Shown here piece by piece: positions 1-6,046 of a DNA stretch of 19,110 nucleotides. Position 1 is the stretch's first letter. Each line of letters starts with the position of its first letter. The notes below the pieces were generated by a model. The model was not told where the DNA came from and did not search any database. It saw only the letters and a list, made by a program, of their open reading frames with translations. This stretch comes from CAZWZG01 sp964638245 (GTDB taxonomy: Bacteria > Pseudomonadota > Alphaproteobacteria > Rhodobacterales > Rhodobacteraceae), in the NCBI GenBank assembly GCA_964638245.1, contig CAZWZG010000045.1:1-19110 (forward strand). The letters run 5' to 3'. The position numbers were made by a program, and so were the translations under genes.

Positions 1-2
1 GC

Positions 3-1058
3 CGCGAGGCCCGCATCGACATCACGCGCGTCGCCCCCGAAACGCCCGCCTCCATAACGGTCGAGGTTATCACCCGGCGCGAATTGAACCGCGCCGTCCC
101 TCTTGCCGCCTGCTTCGTCGTCCCCCGCGTCACGTCGTGGGAAGAATTCCGCCGCAACCGCCGCTCGTCCCTTCTGGACTGGACCACGCTTCAGACGCGC
201 GAACGCATGGCCGTCTTCATGCCCGGCGACGTCAGCCCACAGGAAGTCCGCGATTGCCTGCACGAGGAAATCGCCCAAGCCCTTGGCCCGCTCAACGACC
301 TCTACCGGCTCGATGACAGCGTCTTTAACGACGACAACTTCCACACGGTCCTGACCGGGTTCGACATGCTGATGCTGCGCGCGACCTATGACGATGCGCT
401 GCGCTCGGGCATGACCCGCGATCAGGTTGCTGCGCGCCTGCCCGCAATCCTCAACCGCATCAATCCGCGCGGACGCGCTCTGCCCTCGGACATGCGCTCT
501 GAAACGCCCCGCGTCTGGATCGAAGCTGTTGAAACCGCCCTTGGCCCGCGCACTCTGCCATCGCGCAGACGCACGGCCGCCAAACAGGCAGTGGCCATCG
601 CCGAAGAAAGCGAATGGCAGGACGTCCGAAAGGGCTTCGCGCTTTTCGCCCTTGGCCGCCTGTCCCTTGGCGCAGAACCCGAAACCGCCCTGCGCTCTTT
701 CGTGACCTCCGCGTCCTTGTTCGAAGATCGCCTTCCGGGCTCGATCCAGTCGGCCCATGTCGCCATGCAACTGGCCGCCTTCGCGCTTTCCGCCGGTGAC
801 AGCGCCGCCGCGATCGCCATCGTCAACCGCAACATCCCCGTCGTCTCCAAGGCCCAGAACGCCGCCCTTCTGGCCACGCTGTTGATGGTCAAGGCCGAGG
901 CGCTGGCGCTGGAGGGCAAGACAGAAGATGCGGCAATTGTGCGCGGTGACGCGCTTGGCTGGGCGCGATACGGGTTCGCCGACGAGGCGGAGGTCCGCAA
1001 GCGTCTGAACGAAATCCGGCAACTGTCGCCGGCCAACCGACCGGGAAGCGGTGCATGA
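3..1058 (+). CDS. DUF2927 family protein, 5' end cut by the window edge
   Basis: The frame is open from the first bases, so the true start lies outside; a TTG at 84 is only the first start-like codon in view. The visible 352 residues contain a Rhodobacterales DUF2927 core: a segment with RVTSWEEFRR, then DVSPQEVRDCLHEE, QALGPLNDLYRLDDSVFNDD and HTVLTGFDMLMLRATYD. The second half is alanine-rich and helical, with a tetratricopeptide-like feel (residues around FALFALGRLSLG and AHVAMQLAAFALSAGD), but I cannot assign repeats firmly. No enzymatic motif is seen; the function of DUF2927 is unknown, and homologues often look secreted or lipid-anchored, which cannot be checked here. The TGA overlaps the ATG of the next small gene (ATGA at 1055-1058), so this is the first visible member of a coupled operon ending with a VWA protein. 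Family assignment is from recognised conserved blocks. Confidence 0.85.
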   Translation, partial: REARIDITRVAPETPASITVEVITRRELNRAVPLAACFVVPRVTSWEEFRRNRRSSLLDWTTLQTRERMAVFMPGDVSPQEVRDCLHEEIAQALGPLNDLYRLDDSVFNDDNFHTVLTGFDMLMLRATYDDALRSGMTRDQVAARLPAILNRINPRGRALPSDMRSETPRVWIEAVETALGPRTLPSRRRTAAKQAVAIAEESEWQDVRKGFALFALGRLSLGAEPETALRSFVTSASLFEDRLPGSIQSAHVAMQLAAFALSAGDSAAAIAIVNRNIPVVSKAQNAALLATLLMVKAEALALEGKTEDAAIVRGDALGWARYGFADEAEVRKRLNEIRQLSPANRPGSGA

Positions 1059-1219
1059 TCATTCTGGGGTTTTTCATTATCGGTGTCGGTCTTGGGCTGC
1101 GCTCAGCGCGCAAACAGGACGGCGCACGCCTTGATATGCTGCAATACGGCGGCATCTACGGGCTGATCGGCGCCATAATCGGCCTTTTCATCACCGTGAT
1201 CCTCGACGTCAGTTTCTAG
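1055..1219 (+). CDS. 54-residue membrane protein of unknown function
   Basis: A short reading frame with an ATG overlapping the preceding TGA (ATGA) and a TAG directly abutting the ATG of the next gene (TAGATG at 1217-1222), so it fills the gap exactly. The product begins MIILGFFIIGVGLGLRSARK and ends with IYGLIGAIIGLFITVILDV. It therefore has two hydrophobic helices (about residues 1-15 and 33-51) separated by a basic and polar loop, consistent with a small inner-membrane hairpin protein. It may anchor or partner the DUF2927 or VWA products, but that is inference from position only. There is no recognisable domain. The perfect packing between two genes and the membrane-protein composition argue that it is real rather than a chance frame. 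Confidence 0.8.
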   Translation: MIILGFFIIGVGLGLRSARKQDGARLDMLQYGGIYGLIGAIIGLFITVILDVSF

Positions 1220-2407
1220 ATGTTCCAACCCTTCTTTGAAACGTTACGCAGCGGCGGGGTCCCGGTGTCGCTGCGCGAATACCTGACGTTTCTATCGGCA
1301 GTGAAATCGGGCCTCGTCACCTACGACATTGAGGCATTCTACCACCTGTCGCGCGCAACAATGGTCAAGGACGAACGCTTCTACGACCGCTTCGACCGCG
1401 CCTTTGCCACGGCCTTCGAAGGCATCGAAGCCATCCCGGACGAAGCCGTGCTCGAGGCCGTCGACATCCCGCGCGACTGGCTCGAGGCCATGGCCGAAAA
1501 GCACCTGACCGAAGCCGAGCGCGCCGAAATCGAAGCCCTCGGCGGTTTTGACAAGCTGATGGAAACCCTCCGCGAGCGTCTTGAAGAGCAAAAGGGCCGC
1601 CATCAAGGCGGCTCGAAATGGATCGGCACCGGGGGCACATCGCCTTTTGGCGCAATGGGCTACAACCCCGAAGGCATCCGCATCGGGCAGGAGAAATCCC
1701 GCCACCAGCGCGCGGTCAAGGTCTGGGACAAGCGCGAGTTTCGCGACTATGACGAGGACGAGGCGCTGTCGACCCGTACAATTCAGATCGCGCTACGCCG
1801 CCTGCGCCGTTTCGTGCGCGAAGGTGCTGCGGAAGAGCTTGACCTTGATGGGACGATCCACGCCACCGCCGATCAGGGCATGCTCGACATCCGCACCCGC
1901 CCCGAGCGGCGCAATGCGGTCAAACTGCTCCTTTTCCTTGATGTCGGCGGCTCCATGGACCCGCATGTGGCCGAGGTCGAAGCGTTGTTCGCCGCCGCCA
2001 AAACCGAGTTCAAACACCTCGAACACTACTATTTTCACAACTGCCCCTACGAAGGTCTCTGGCGTTCCAACCGCCGCCGGTGGAGCGAACAGACACCGAC
2101 CCATGATGTCCTGAACACCTATGGGTCCGACTATGCCTGTGTCTTTGTCGGCGACGCCTCGATGTCCCCCTACGAGATCGCCATGCCGGGCGGTGCAAAC
2201 GAGCATTGGAACGCCGAAGCAGGCTCTGTATGGCTCGAACGGTTCCGCGCGCGTTGGCCCAAATCGATCTGGATCAACCCGGTCCCCGAGGCCCATTGGC
2301 GCTACACCCAATCCACCCAGATGATCCAACAGATCTTCGAAGCCGGCGACATGGTCCCAATGACCATCGAAGGCTTGACGCGCGGCTTCAAGCGGCTCGC
2401 GGGCTGA
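1220..2407 (+). CDS. VWA domain-containing protein, CoxE-like
   Basis: A 395-residue protein resembling the CoxE/VWA family that usually works with a MoxR-type AAA+ ATPase in metal-cofactor insertion or protein-complex maturation. An N-terminal helical region (FFETLRSGGVPVSLREYLTF, residues 5-24) is typical of the family. The C-terminal half is the von Willebrand A fold: LLLFLDVGGSMDPHV around residues 237-250 is the metal-ion-dependent adhesion site, and a later strand ends in CVFVGDASMSPYEI. The site reads D-V-G-G-S (D241, G243, S245) rather than the textbook D-x-S-x-S, so one metal-coordinating hydroxyl is replaced by glycine. The start ATG directly follows the stop of the 54-residue gene, with no clear Shine-Dalgarno, suggesting translational coupling. 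No MoxR partner is visible; it may lie upstream of the window. Target unknown. Confidence 0.87.
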   Translation: MFQPFFETLRSGGVPVSLREYLTFLSAVKSGLVTYDIEAFYHLSRATMVKDERFYDRFDRAFATAFEGIEAIPDEAVLEAVDIPRDWLEAMAEKHLTEAERAEIEALGGFDKLMETLRERLEEQKGRHQGGSKWIGTGGTSPFGAMGYNPEGIRIGQEKSRHQRAVKVWDKREFRDYDEDEALSTRTIQIALRRLRRFVREGAAEELDLDGTIHATADQGMLDIRTRPERRNAVKLLLFLDVGGSMDPHVAEVEALFAAAKTEFKHLEHYYFHNCPYEGLWRSNRRRWSEQTPTHDVLNTYGSDYACVFVGDASMSPYEIAMPGGANEHWNAEAGSVWLERFRARWPKSIWINPVPEAHWRYTQSTQMIQQIFEAGDMVPMTIEGLTRGFKRLAG

Positions 2408-2451
2408 CCCACCGCGCGCCCTGTTCACGAAGGCGTTTTGCCGTGCCGCGC

Positions 2452-2490
2452 ACCGACAAAATACCGACGTAATACCGACGTGATACCGAT
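2452..2490. repeat. Four 11-bp-spaced ACCGAC/T units in intergenic DNA
   Basis: In the 170-bp gap between the VWA and M48 genes, ACCGA recurs at 2452, 2463, 2474 and 2485, each exactly 11 bp apart. Copies two and three are nearly identical (ACCGACGTAAT and ACCGACGTGAT); the first and fourth are diverged after ACCGA. The period is close to one helical turn, so all units would lie on one face of the DNA. The array ends about 90 bp before the M48 start and could be a binding array for its promoter. It could equally be a neutral tandem duplication. The rest of the gap shows no confident terminator. Confidence 0.6.
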
Positions 2491-2577
2491 CGCCACTTTT
2501 GCCGCGCTTTCAGCACCTTAACGGCGATTCTGTCGCAGGACCTTGCTGGGCACCGTACGCTGCCCCATATCAGGCAC

Positions 2578-3273
2578 ATGCTGAAGTTCACTCCGATCCT
2601 GCTCGCCGTCCTGTACGGCCTTGTGATGTACCGCGTCTCGGCATGGCGCACGTCGCGCATGCTGGATGAACAATCCACCGAACTTGTCGATCCGATCCTG
2701 AAGGTCCTGACCGACCGCATGGCCGCCGCGCTCGAAGTCGACAAGGTGCGTGTGCATATCTACGAGATCGAGCCGATCAACGGCCTCGCCATCCCCGATG
2801 GCCGCATCTTCATAACCCGCGGGTTTTACAACAAATTCCGCGCAGGCGAAGTCACCGGCGACGAAATGGCCAGCGTCATCGCGCACGAACTTGGCCACGT
2901 CGCCCTCGGCCACACCAAACGCCGCATGATCGACTTCTCGGGCCAGAATGCGCTGCGCACCGCGCTCGCCATGATCCTGTCGCGCTACATCCCTGTCGTG
3001 GGGGCCATGATCGCCAATGCACTCGCCGGAATGCTGGCCGCGCGTATGTCGCGCAACGACGAGTACGAGGCCGACGCTTACGCCTCGGCCCTGCTGACAA
3101 AAGCCGGGATCGGCACAGATGCGCAAAAGTCGCTCTTCACGAAGTTGGAGGCTCTGACCCAGTCCAACGCAGGCGCCATGCCAGCCTGGTTCCTGAGCCA
3201 TCCCAAGCCTGCTGAGCGCATCGCGGCCATCGAGAAAAATGAAGAAAAATGGGGCATTATCCCCTCTTCTTAA
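2578..3273 (+). CDS. M48 family zinc metalloprotease
   Basis: A 231-residue peptidase with one N-terminal hydrophobic helix (residues 5-20: TPILLAVLYGLVMYRV), so it is probably an inner-membrane-anchored or exported enzyme. The zinc site is clear: HELGH with H103, E104 and H107, and the third ligand in DEYEAD (E162, with D166), followed by a C-terminal SHPKPAERI block typical of M48 enzymes. A second hydrophobic stretch (about 136-155) lies between the two zinc motifs. It has one such domain and lacks the TPR tail of BepA, so it is closer to the short YggG/LoiP-like or HtpX-like members; the substrate is unknown, though envelope protein quality control is usual. A weak CAGG sits just before the ATG. 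It converges on the PIN gene, sharing TTAA at 3270-3273 as both stops. Confidence 0.9.
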   Translation: MLKFTPILLAVLYGLVMYRVSAWRTSRMLDEQSTELVDPILKVLTDRMAAALEVDKVRVHIYEIEPINGLAIPDGRIFITRGFYNKFRAGEVTGDEMASVIAHELGHVALGHTKRRMIDFSGQNALRTALAMILSRYIPVVGAMIANALAGMLAARMSRNDEYEADAYASALLTKAGIGTDAQKSLFTKLEALTQSNAGAMPAWFLSHPKPAERIAAIEKNEEKWGIIPSS

Positions 3274-3791
3274 GCGAAGAGCGCCTTGCCCAGGCGCGGC
3301 AACCGTGCCCGCTTCATGAGGGCGCGATGTGACAGGTCTGCGCCCGCATCCGTTGCACGCTCCAGCACCCCGGCAACCACGCCGCGCACCATCGCCTCAT
3401 CACTCGCATACAACTCGACCAACAGACCATCTGGGTCGCGGCGCAGGATGTCGTGAGACGACAAAACCCGCGTCGGAAAGTCCTTCAGATTAAGGGTCAA
3501 AAGCCCATCCGCCCCCGACGCAATCGCTGTTGCCAGCACATGGATGTCATGCTCATCGGGCAGCCAAAGCCCGTCCTCGGGCGCTTGCGCCACCTCCGCC
3601 CCGGGAAACCGATCCTGCAACAGCGCGATATCAACGCCCGCATCCCCGCCATCCCGCGCAATCGCACGACGCCATTCCTCAAGGATGCGCGGCGACCAAA
3701 CGGGCGTGATCGCACCCGCCTCGGCCACGCCAATGACGATCCGACGCAGGATGGTTGGAAACAAAACGCAGGCATCAATGACCAGCTTCAT
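3270..3791 (-). CDS. PIN domain-containing protein, RSP_2648-like
   Basis: A 173-residue protein with a PIN-nuclease fold: MKLVIDACVLFP places the first acidic residue at D6, EEW at 38-40 gives the second, DEHDIHVLATAI (79-90) the third, and LTLNLKDFP (99-106) the last (D104). These acidic residues coordinate magnesium or manganese in PIN ribonucleases. The closest recognised group is the RSP_2648 family found in Rhodobacteraceae; its target is not known. No antitoxin gene accompanies it, so a VapC-type toxin is unlikely. Instead the ATG overlaps the TGA of the rRNA methyltransferase gene (ATGA on the minus strand, 3788-3791), hinting at an RNA-metabolism link. Its C-terminal half (RALMKRARLPRLGKAL) is basic and could contact RNA. 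It is the last gene of the operon. Confidence 0.85.
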   Translation of the reverse strand: MKLVIDACVLFPTILRRIVIGVAEAGAITPVWSPRILEEWRRAIARDGGDAGVDIALLQDRFPGAEVAQAPEDGLWLPDEHDIHVLATAIASGADGLLTLNLKDFPTRVLSSHDILRRDPDGLLVELYASDEAMVRGVVAGVLERATDAGADLSHRALMKRARLPRLGKALFA

Positions 3792-4975
3792 GGGTCCAGC
3801 CGAAAGAACAACGCCTTGAGGTATCCGCTTTCCGAAAGCGCAGGAAGCAGCGGGTGATCGGGCCCGGCAGCGCCGGTGTGGATCAACTGAGCCTGACGCC
3901 CCGCGCGCCCGATGCCGCGCGATGATGATCGCAAAAACCTCGAAATATCAGCAGCATGACTGCACGAGCAAAGACCAAGATAACCACCAGGCCGCACCAG
4001 CGGCGCCGCTAGACGTGCCACCCGCTCATAAGCGCGCAACCCCTGTCCAAGCGCCTTTTTTGAGGGCGCAAACGCCGGTGGATCGCAGATGACCACATCA
4101 AAGGACGCGCCTTCCTCGGCCAGCGCTTCCATTGTTTTGAACGCATCGCCCTTACGGCTCGCAAAGCGCTCGACACTCCCTGAACTCGCCGCACCTTGCG
4201 CAGCCAGCGCAAGCGCAGGTTCAGAACTATCGACCGACAGCGCGCTCTTGGCCCCGCCCGCAAGCATCGCCAAAGCAAAGCCGCCGACATGGGAAAAAAC
4301 ATCCAGCACATCACAGCCCGCCGACAGCTTCGCCGCAAACGCATGGTTGTCGCGCTGATCAAAGAACAGGCCTGTCTTCTGCCCGCCCACAAGATCCGCC
4401 TTGTAGATCGCACCGTTCATCGGAACATCTATCACACCATCGACCGCGCCCCGCACGACGTCCAGTCTGTCCTCAAGCCCCTCCAGCCCGCGCGCGCGCC
4501 CGGTCCCGTTCAGCACAACGGTCGAGGCCCCGGTAACCGCTTGCAGCGCATCGATAATTTGCTCGGAATGCGTGTCCGCCCAGGCGGCGTTCGGCTGGAA
4601 CGCCAACGTGTCGCCGAAGCGATCAACGATGACACCGGGCATCCCGTCGGCTTCGGCGTGGATCAGGCGATAAAAGGGGTCCGGGTAAAGACGTTGGCGA
4701 TGATCAAAAGCGGTTTGGAGTCTTTTGGCAAACCACGCCGCATCAATATCAGCCTCCGGATCCCTGTCGATTAGACGCGCCGCAATCTTGGACTCCGGAT
4801 TGAAGGCATACAGGCCAAGCGGTGCTCGAGAAGCATCCTCAAGACGCACGAAAGACCCTGCGGCAATGCCACGGGTCCTTCGATCCAAAACGAGATCGTC
4901 GAGATACGCCCAAGGTCGCCCATGGCGGAGCGCTTGCGCATCCGCCTTGGGCTTAAGCCGTACGGTCGGCGTCAC
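3788..4975 (-). CDS. Class I SAM-dependent rRNA methyltransferase, RlmI/RlmK-like
   Basis: A 395-residue COG1092-type enzyme that would transfer a methyl group from S-adenosylmethionine to a cytosine in ribosomal RNA. It has the expected order: an N-terminal PUA-like domain (VRLKPKADAQALRHGRPWAY, residues 5-24), a central EEHI-like region, then the Rossmann domain. Key blocks are KTGLFFDQRDN (200-210), SAM motif I VLDVFSHVGGFALAM (223-237), the acidic end of strand two (VDSSEPAL, 248-255), the DPPAFAPSKK catalytic loop (298-307), and CSCSH (336-340) with the catalytic-cysteine signature. The start is GTG at 4975, overlapping the lipoprotein stop (GTGA); its own stop overlaps the PIN start. 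The exact target base (C1962-like in E. coli numbering for RlmI) is an inference from family resemblance. Confidence 0.9.
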   Translation of the reverse strand: MTPTVRLKPKADAQALRHGRPWAYLDDLVLDRRTRGIAAGSFVRLEDASRAPLGLYAFNPESKIAARLIDRDPEADIDAAWFAKRLQTAFDHRQRLYPDPFYRLIHAEADGMPGVIVDRFGDTLAFQPNAAWADTHSEQIIDALQAVTGASTVVLNGTGRARGLEGLEDRLDVVRGAVDGVIDVPMNGAIYKADLVGGQKTGLFFDQRDNHAFAAKLSAGCDVLDVFSHVGGFALAMLAGGAKSALSVDSSEPALALAAQGAASSGSVERFASRKGDAFKTMEALAEEGASFDVVICDPPAFAPSKKALGQGLRAYERVARLAAPLVRPGGYLGLCSCSHAADISRFLRSSSRGIGRAGRQAQLIHTGAAGPDHPLLPALSESGYLKALFFRLDP

Positions 4976-5598
4976 AAGGCGGCGGCGTTGGCCACCTCCA
5001 TGGCGGCCTTCGCGCTTTGCCAGTCTGTCGGCGACATTAGCTCACGCTGGATCACACCGGCCAAATGGCGTGTGATGCGCACCCGCTGAGTTTCGCCACG
5101 TGCTTCGGCGGCAATCCCTTCGGCGCCGCCATACGCCGTGAAATCAGCTTCGATATAGCGGCGTGGCTCGATGATCTGTCCCGTCGCCGCATCGCGCACA
5201 GTCATGTGAAACTTGATGGAGTGCACGCCACCCACCGAATACCGCGCCTTTTCGGTCAGCGAATGAAACCGCGTCACATCGATATCGACGACTACGGGCT
5301 GCGATCCGCGCAGCTGGCTGATGCCAAATCCCATGCCATCCGCAAAAACCCGCTCCACTTGCGCATAGCGCTCGCCCGCAGGCTCAGCCCGCCAGACGAT
5401 ATCGGCAATTGGGAAATACAGATTGGCTTCGGACACTTTCAGGTCCCGCGAAACCTCGATGTTGAGGTCCGCCACCCGATAGTCGCGCTGAACCGCTTCG
5501 GCCGTCACGGGCAACTCAGTTTCAGCAATTTTCACGGCGTTACATGCTGCCAGAAAGGCAATGCCACAGACGGCAAAGGTCAATTTGATAGTTCTCAT
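4972..5598 (-). CDS. Predicted lipoprotein, DUF6778-like
   Basis: From the chosen ATG at 5598 the product has 208 residues and a lipoprotein signal: MRTIKLTFAVCGIAFLAAC, with the lipobox LAAC and lipidated C19. A GGGAG lies just upstream of this ATG. An earlier TTG at 5646 would extend the frame by 16 residues but would destroy the signal peptide start and lies inside a perfect TTGACA promoter box, so it is rejected. The mature part is a mixed alpha/beta protein (VVVDIDVTRFHSLTEKAR; SIKFHMTVRDAATGQIIEP) resembling the uncharacterised DUF6778 lipoproteins of Rhodobacterales; I recognise this only tentatively. It is the first gene of a three-gene minus-strand operon and ends by overlapping the methyltransferase GTG. 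No catalytic motif is visible. Aspartate is absent after the cysteine, so outer-membrane sorting is possible. Confidence 0.8.
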   Translation of the reverse strand: MRTIKLTFAVCGIAFLAACNAVKIAETELPVTAEAVQRDYRVADLNIEVSRDLKVSEANLYFPIADIVWRAEPAGERYAQVERVFADGMGFGISQLRGSQPVVVDIDVTRFHSLTEKARYSVGGVHSIKFHMTVRDAATGQIIEPRRYIEADFTAYGGAEGIAAEARGETQRVRITRHLAGVIQRELMSPTDWQSAKAAMEVANAAAL

Positions 5599-5616
5599 CC
5601 CGCGCTCCCGGTGATG

Positions 5617-5646
5617 TTTCTGCTCTGTCGGGAGTATTTCTGTCAA
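5617..5646 (-). promoter_or_regulatory. Predicted sigma70-type promoter of the lipoprotein operon
   Basis: On the minus strand a perfect TTGACA (-35, 5646-5641) is followed after 18 bp by CAGAAA (-10 candidate, 5622-5617), a weak match to TATAAT. Transcription would start near 5610, giving a leader of about 12 bases that still holds the GGGAG ribosome-binding site. The upstream terminator at 5664-5690 isolates this promoter from the preceding small gene. Confidence 0.5.
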
Positions 5647-5663
5647 ATGCGGCGTAAAAAAGA

Positions 5664-5690
5664 AAAACCGCGTAATTTTAACGCGGTTTT
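5664..5690 (-). terminator. Rho-independent terminator after the RSP_7527-like gene
   Basis: A perfect 10-bp inverted repeat, AAAACCGCGT (5664-5673) and ACGCGGTTTT (5681-5690), with a 7-base loop. Read on the minus strand it is followed by a T-rich run (TTTTTCTTTTTT). It lies 27 bp past the stop of the small minus-strand gene at 5718. The plus-strand side is also T-rich, so it may work in both directions. Confidence 0.85.
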
Positions 5691-5717
5691 AATCGTTTTA
5701 TGACTATTTCAACGCGC

Positions 5718-5849
5718 TCAGCGCTTCGAACGACCGGTCATCCAGTTACCGATTGCGACGAAAGCGCTCCGAGTTGCCTCTGCACGCATAGCGCGGGCGC
5801 GTTCCATGTGGATGTTCAGGTCAGTCACTTGTTTGTCGTTGAACGACAT
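5718..5849 (-). CDS. RSP_7527-like small protein (43 residues)
   Basis: A short polar, helical protein, MSFNDKQVTDLNIHMERARA through MTGRSKR, that resembles the RSP_7527 family of tiny Rhodobacterales proteins; the function is unknown. The ATG at 5849 is preceded by AAAGGAAAA in a good ribosome-binding position. The same frame stays open upstream to an ATG at 5987 (89 codons), but the extension MEYTRAPMHF... has no family resemblance, and the ribosome-binding site and length favour 5849. It ends with a basic tail and is followed by a strong terminator, so it is probably transcribed as a single-gene unit with a leader of up to about 140 bases. It is divergent from edd. Confidence 0.75.
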   Translation of the reverse strand: MSFNDKQVTDLNIHMERARAMRAEATRSAFVAIGNWMTGRSKR

Positions 5850-5949
5850 AGCTAATTTTCCTTTCAGCCCATTGGGCATCATGTCTTTGCGATTGGCCGT
5901 GAAATAGTCACACCACGCCCCTCCGACCACGGCCACTTTCGAAAACCCG

Positions 5950-5968
5950 CCATGCAGGAAATGCATGG
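5950..5968. other. 7-bp inverted repeat in the RSP_7527 leader region
   Basis: CCATGCA (5950-5956) and TGCATGG (5962-5968) are separated by GGAAA, forming a compact hairpin within the 197-bp divergent region between the RSP_7527-like gene and edd. If transcribed as part of the minus-strand leader it could form an RNA hairpin; it could also be a protein site. No further function is visible in this stretch apart from the edd operator. Confidence 0.4.
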
Positions 5969-5992
5969 GCGCGCGTGTGTATTCCATTTGAT

Positions 5993-6004
5993 GTTAGCGC
6001 TAAC
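5993..6004. promoter_or_regulatory. LacI-family operator upstream of edd
   Basis: GTTAGCGCTAAC is a perfect 12-bp palindrome with the central CG typical of LacI-family operators. It lies 42 bp before the edd ATG. In Rhodobacter the LacI-type regulator CceR represses Entner-Doudoroff genes and responds to 6-phosphogluconate, so a CceR-like site is the best guess; the match to the CceR consensus is from memory. A poor TTGATG box overlaps the left side, so binding would occlude the promoter. The regulator gene is not in the window. Confidence 0.7.
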
Positions 6005-6046
6005 TATTGATAGGAGGGCGTCAAACGTGAACTCTCGGAGCAGCAG

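Noticed and set aside
3270..3791. VapC-type toxin-antitoxin pair
   Set aside because: The PIN gene has no adjacent small antitoxin; it is coupled to a methyltransferase gene instead.
5599..5646. TTG at 5646 as the lipoprotein start
   Set aside because: It is the first half of a perfect TTGACA promoter box and would precede the signal peptide; ATG at 5598 has GGGAG upstream.
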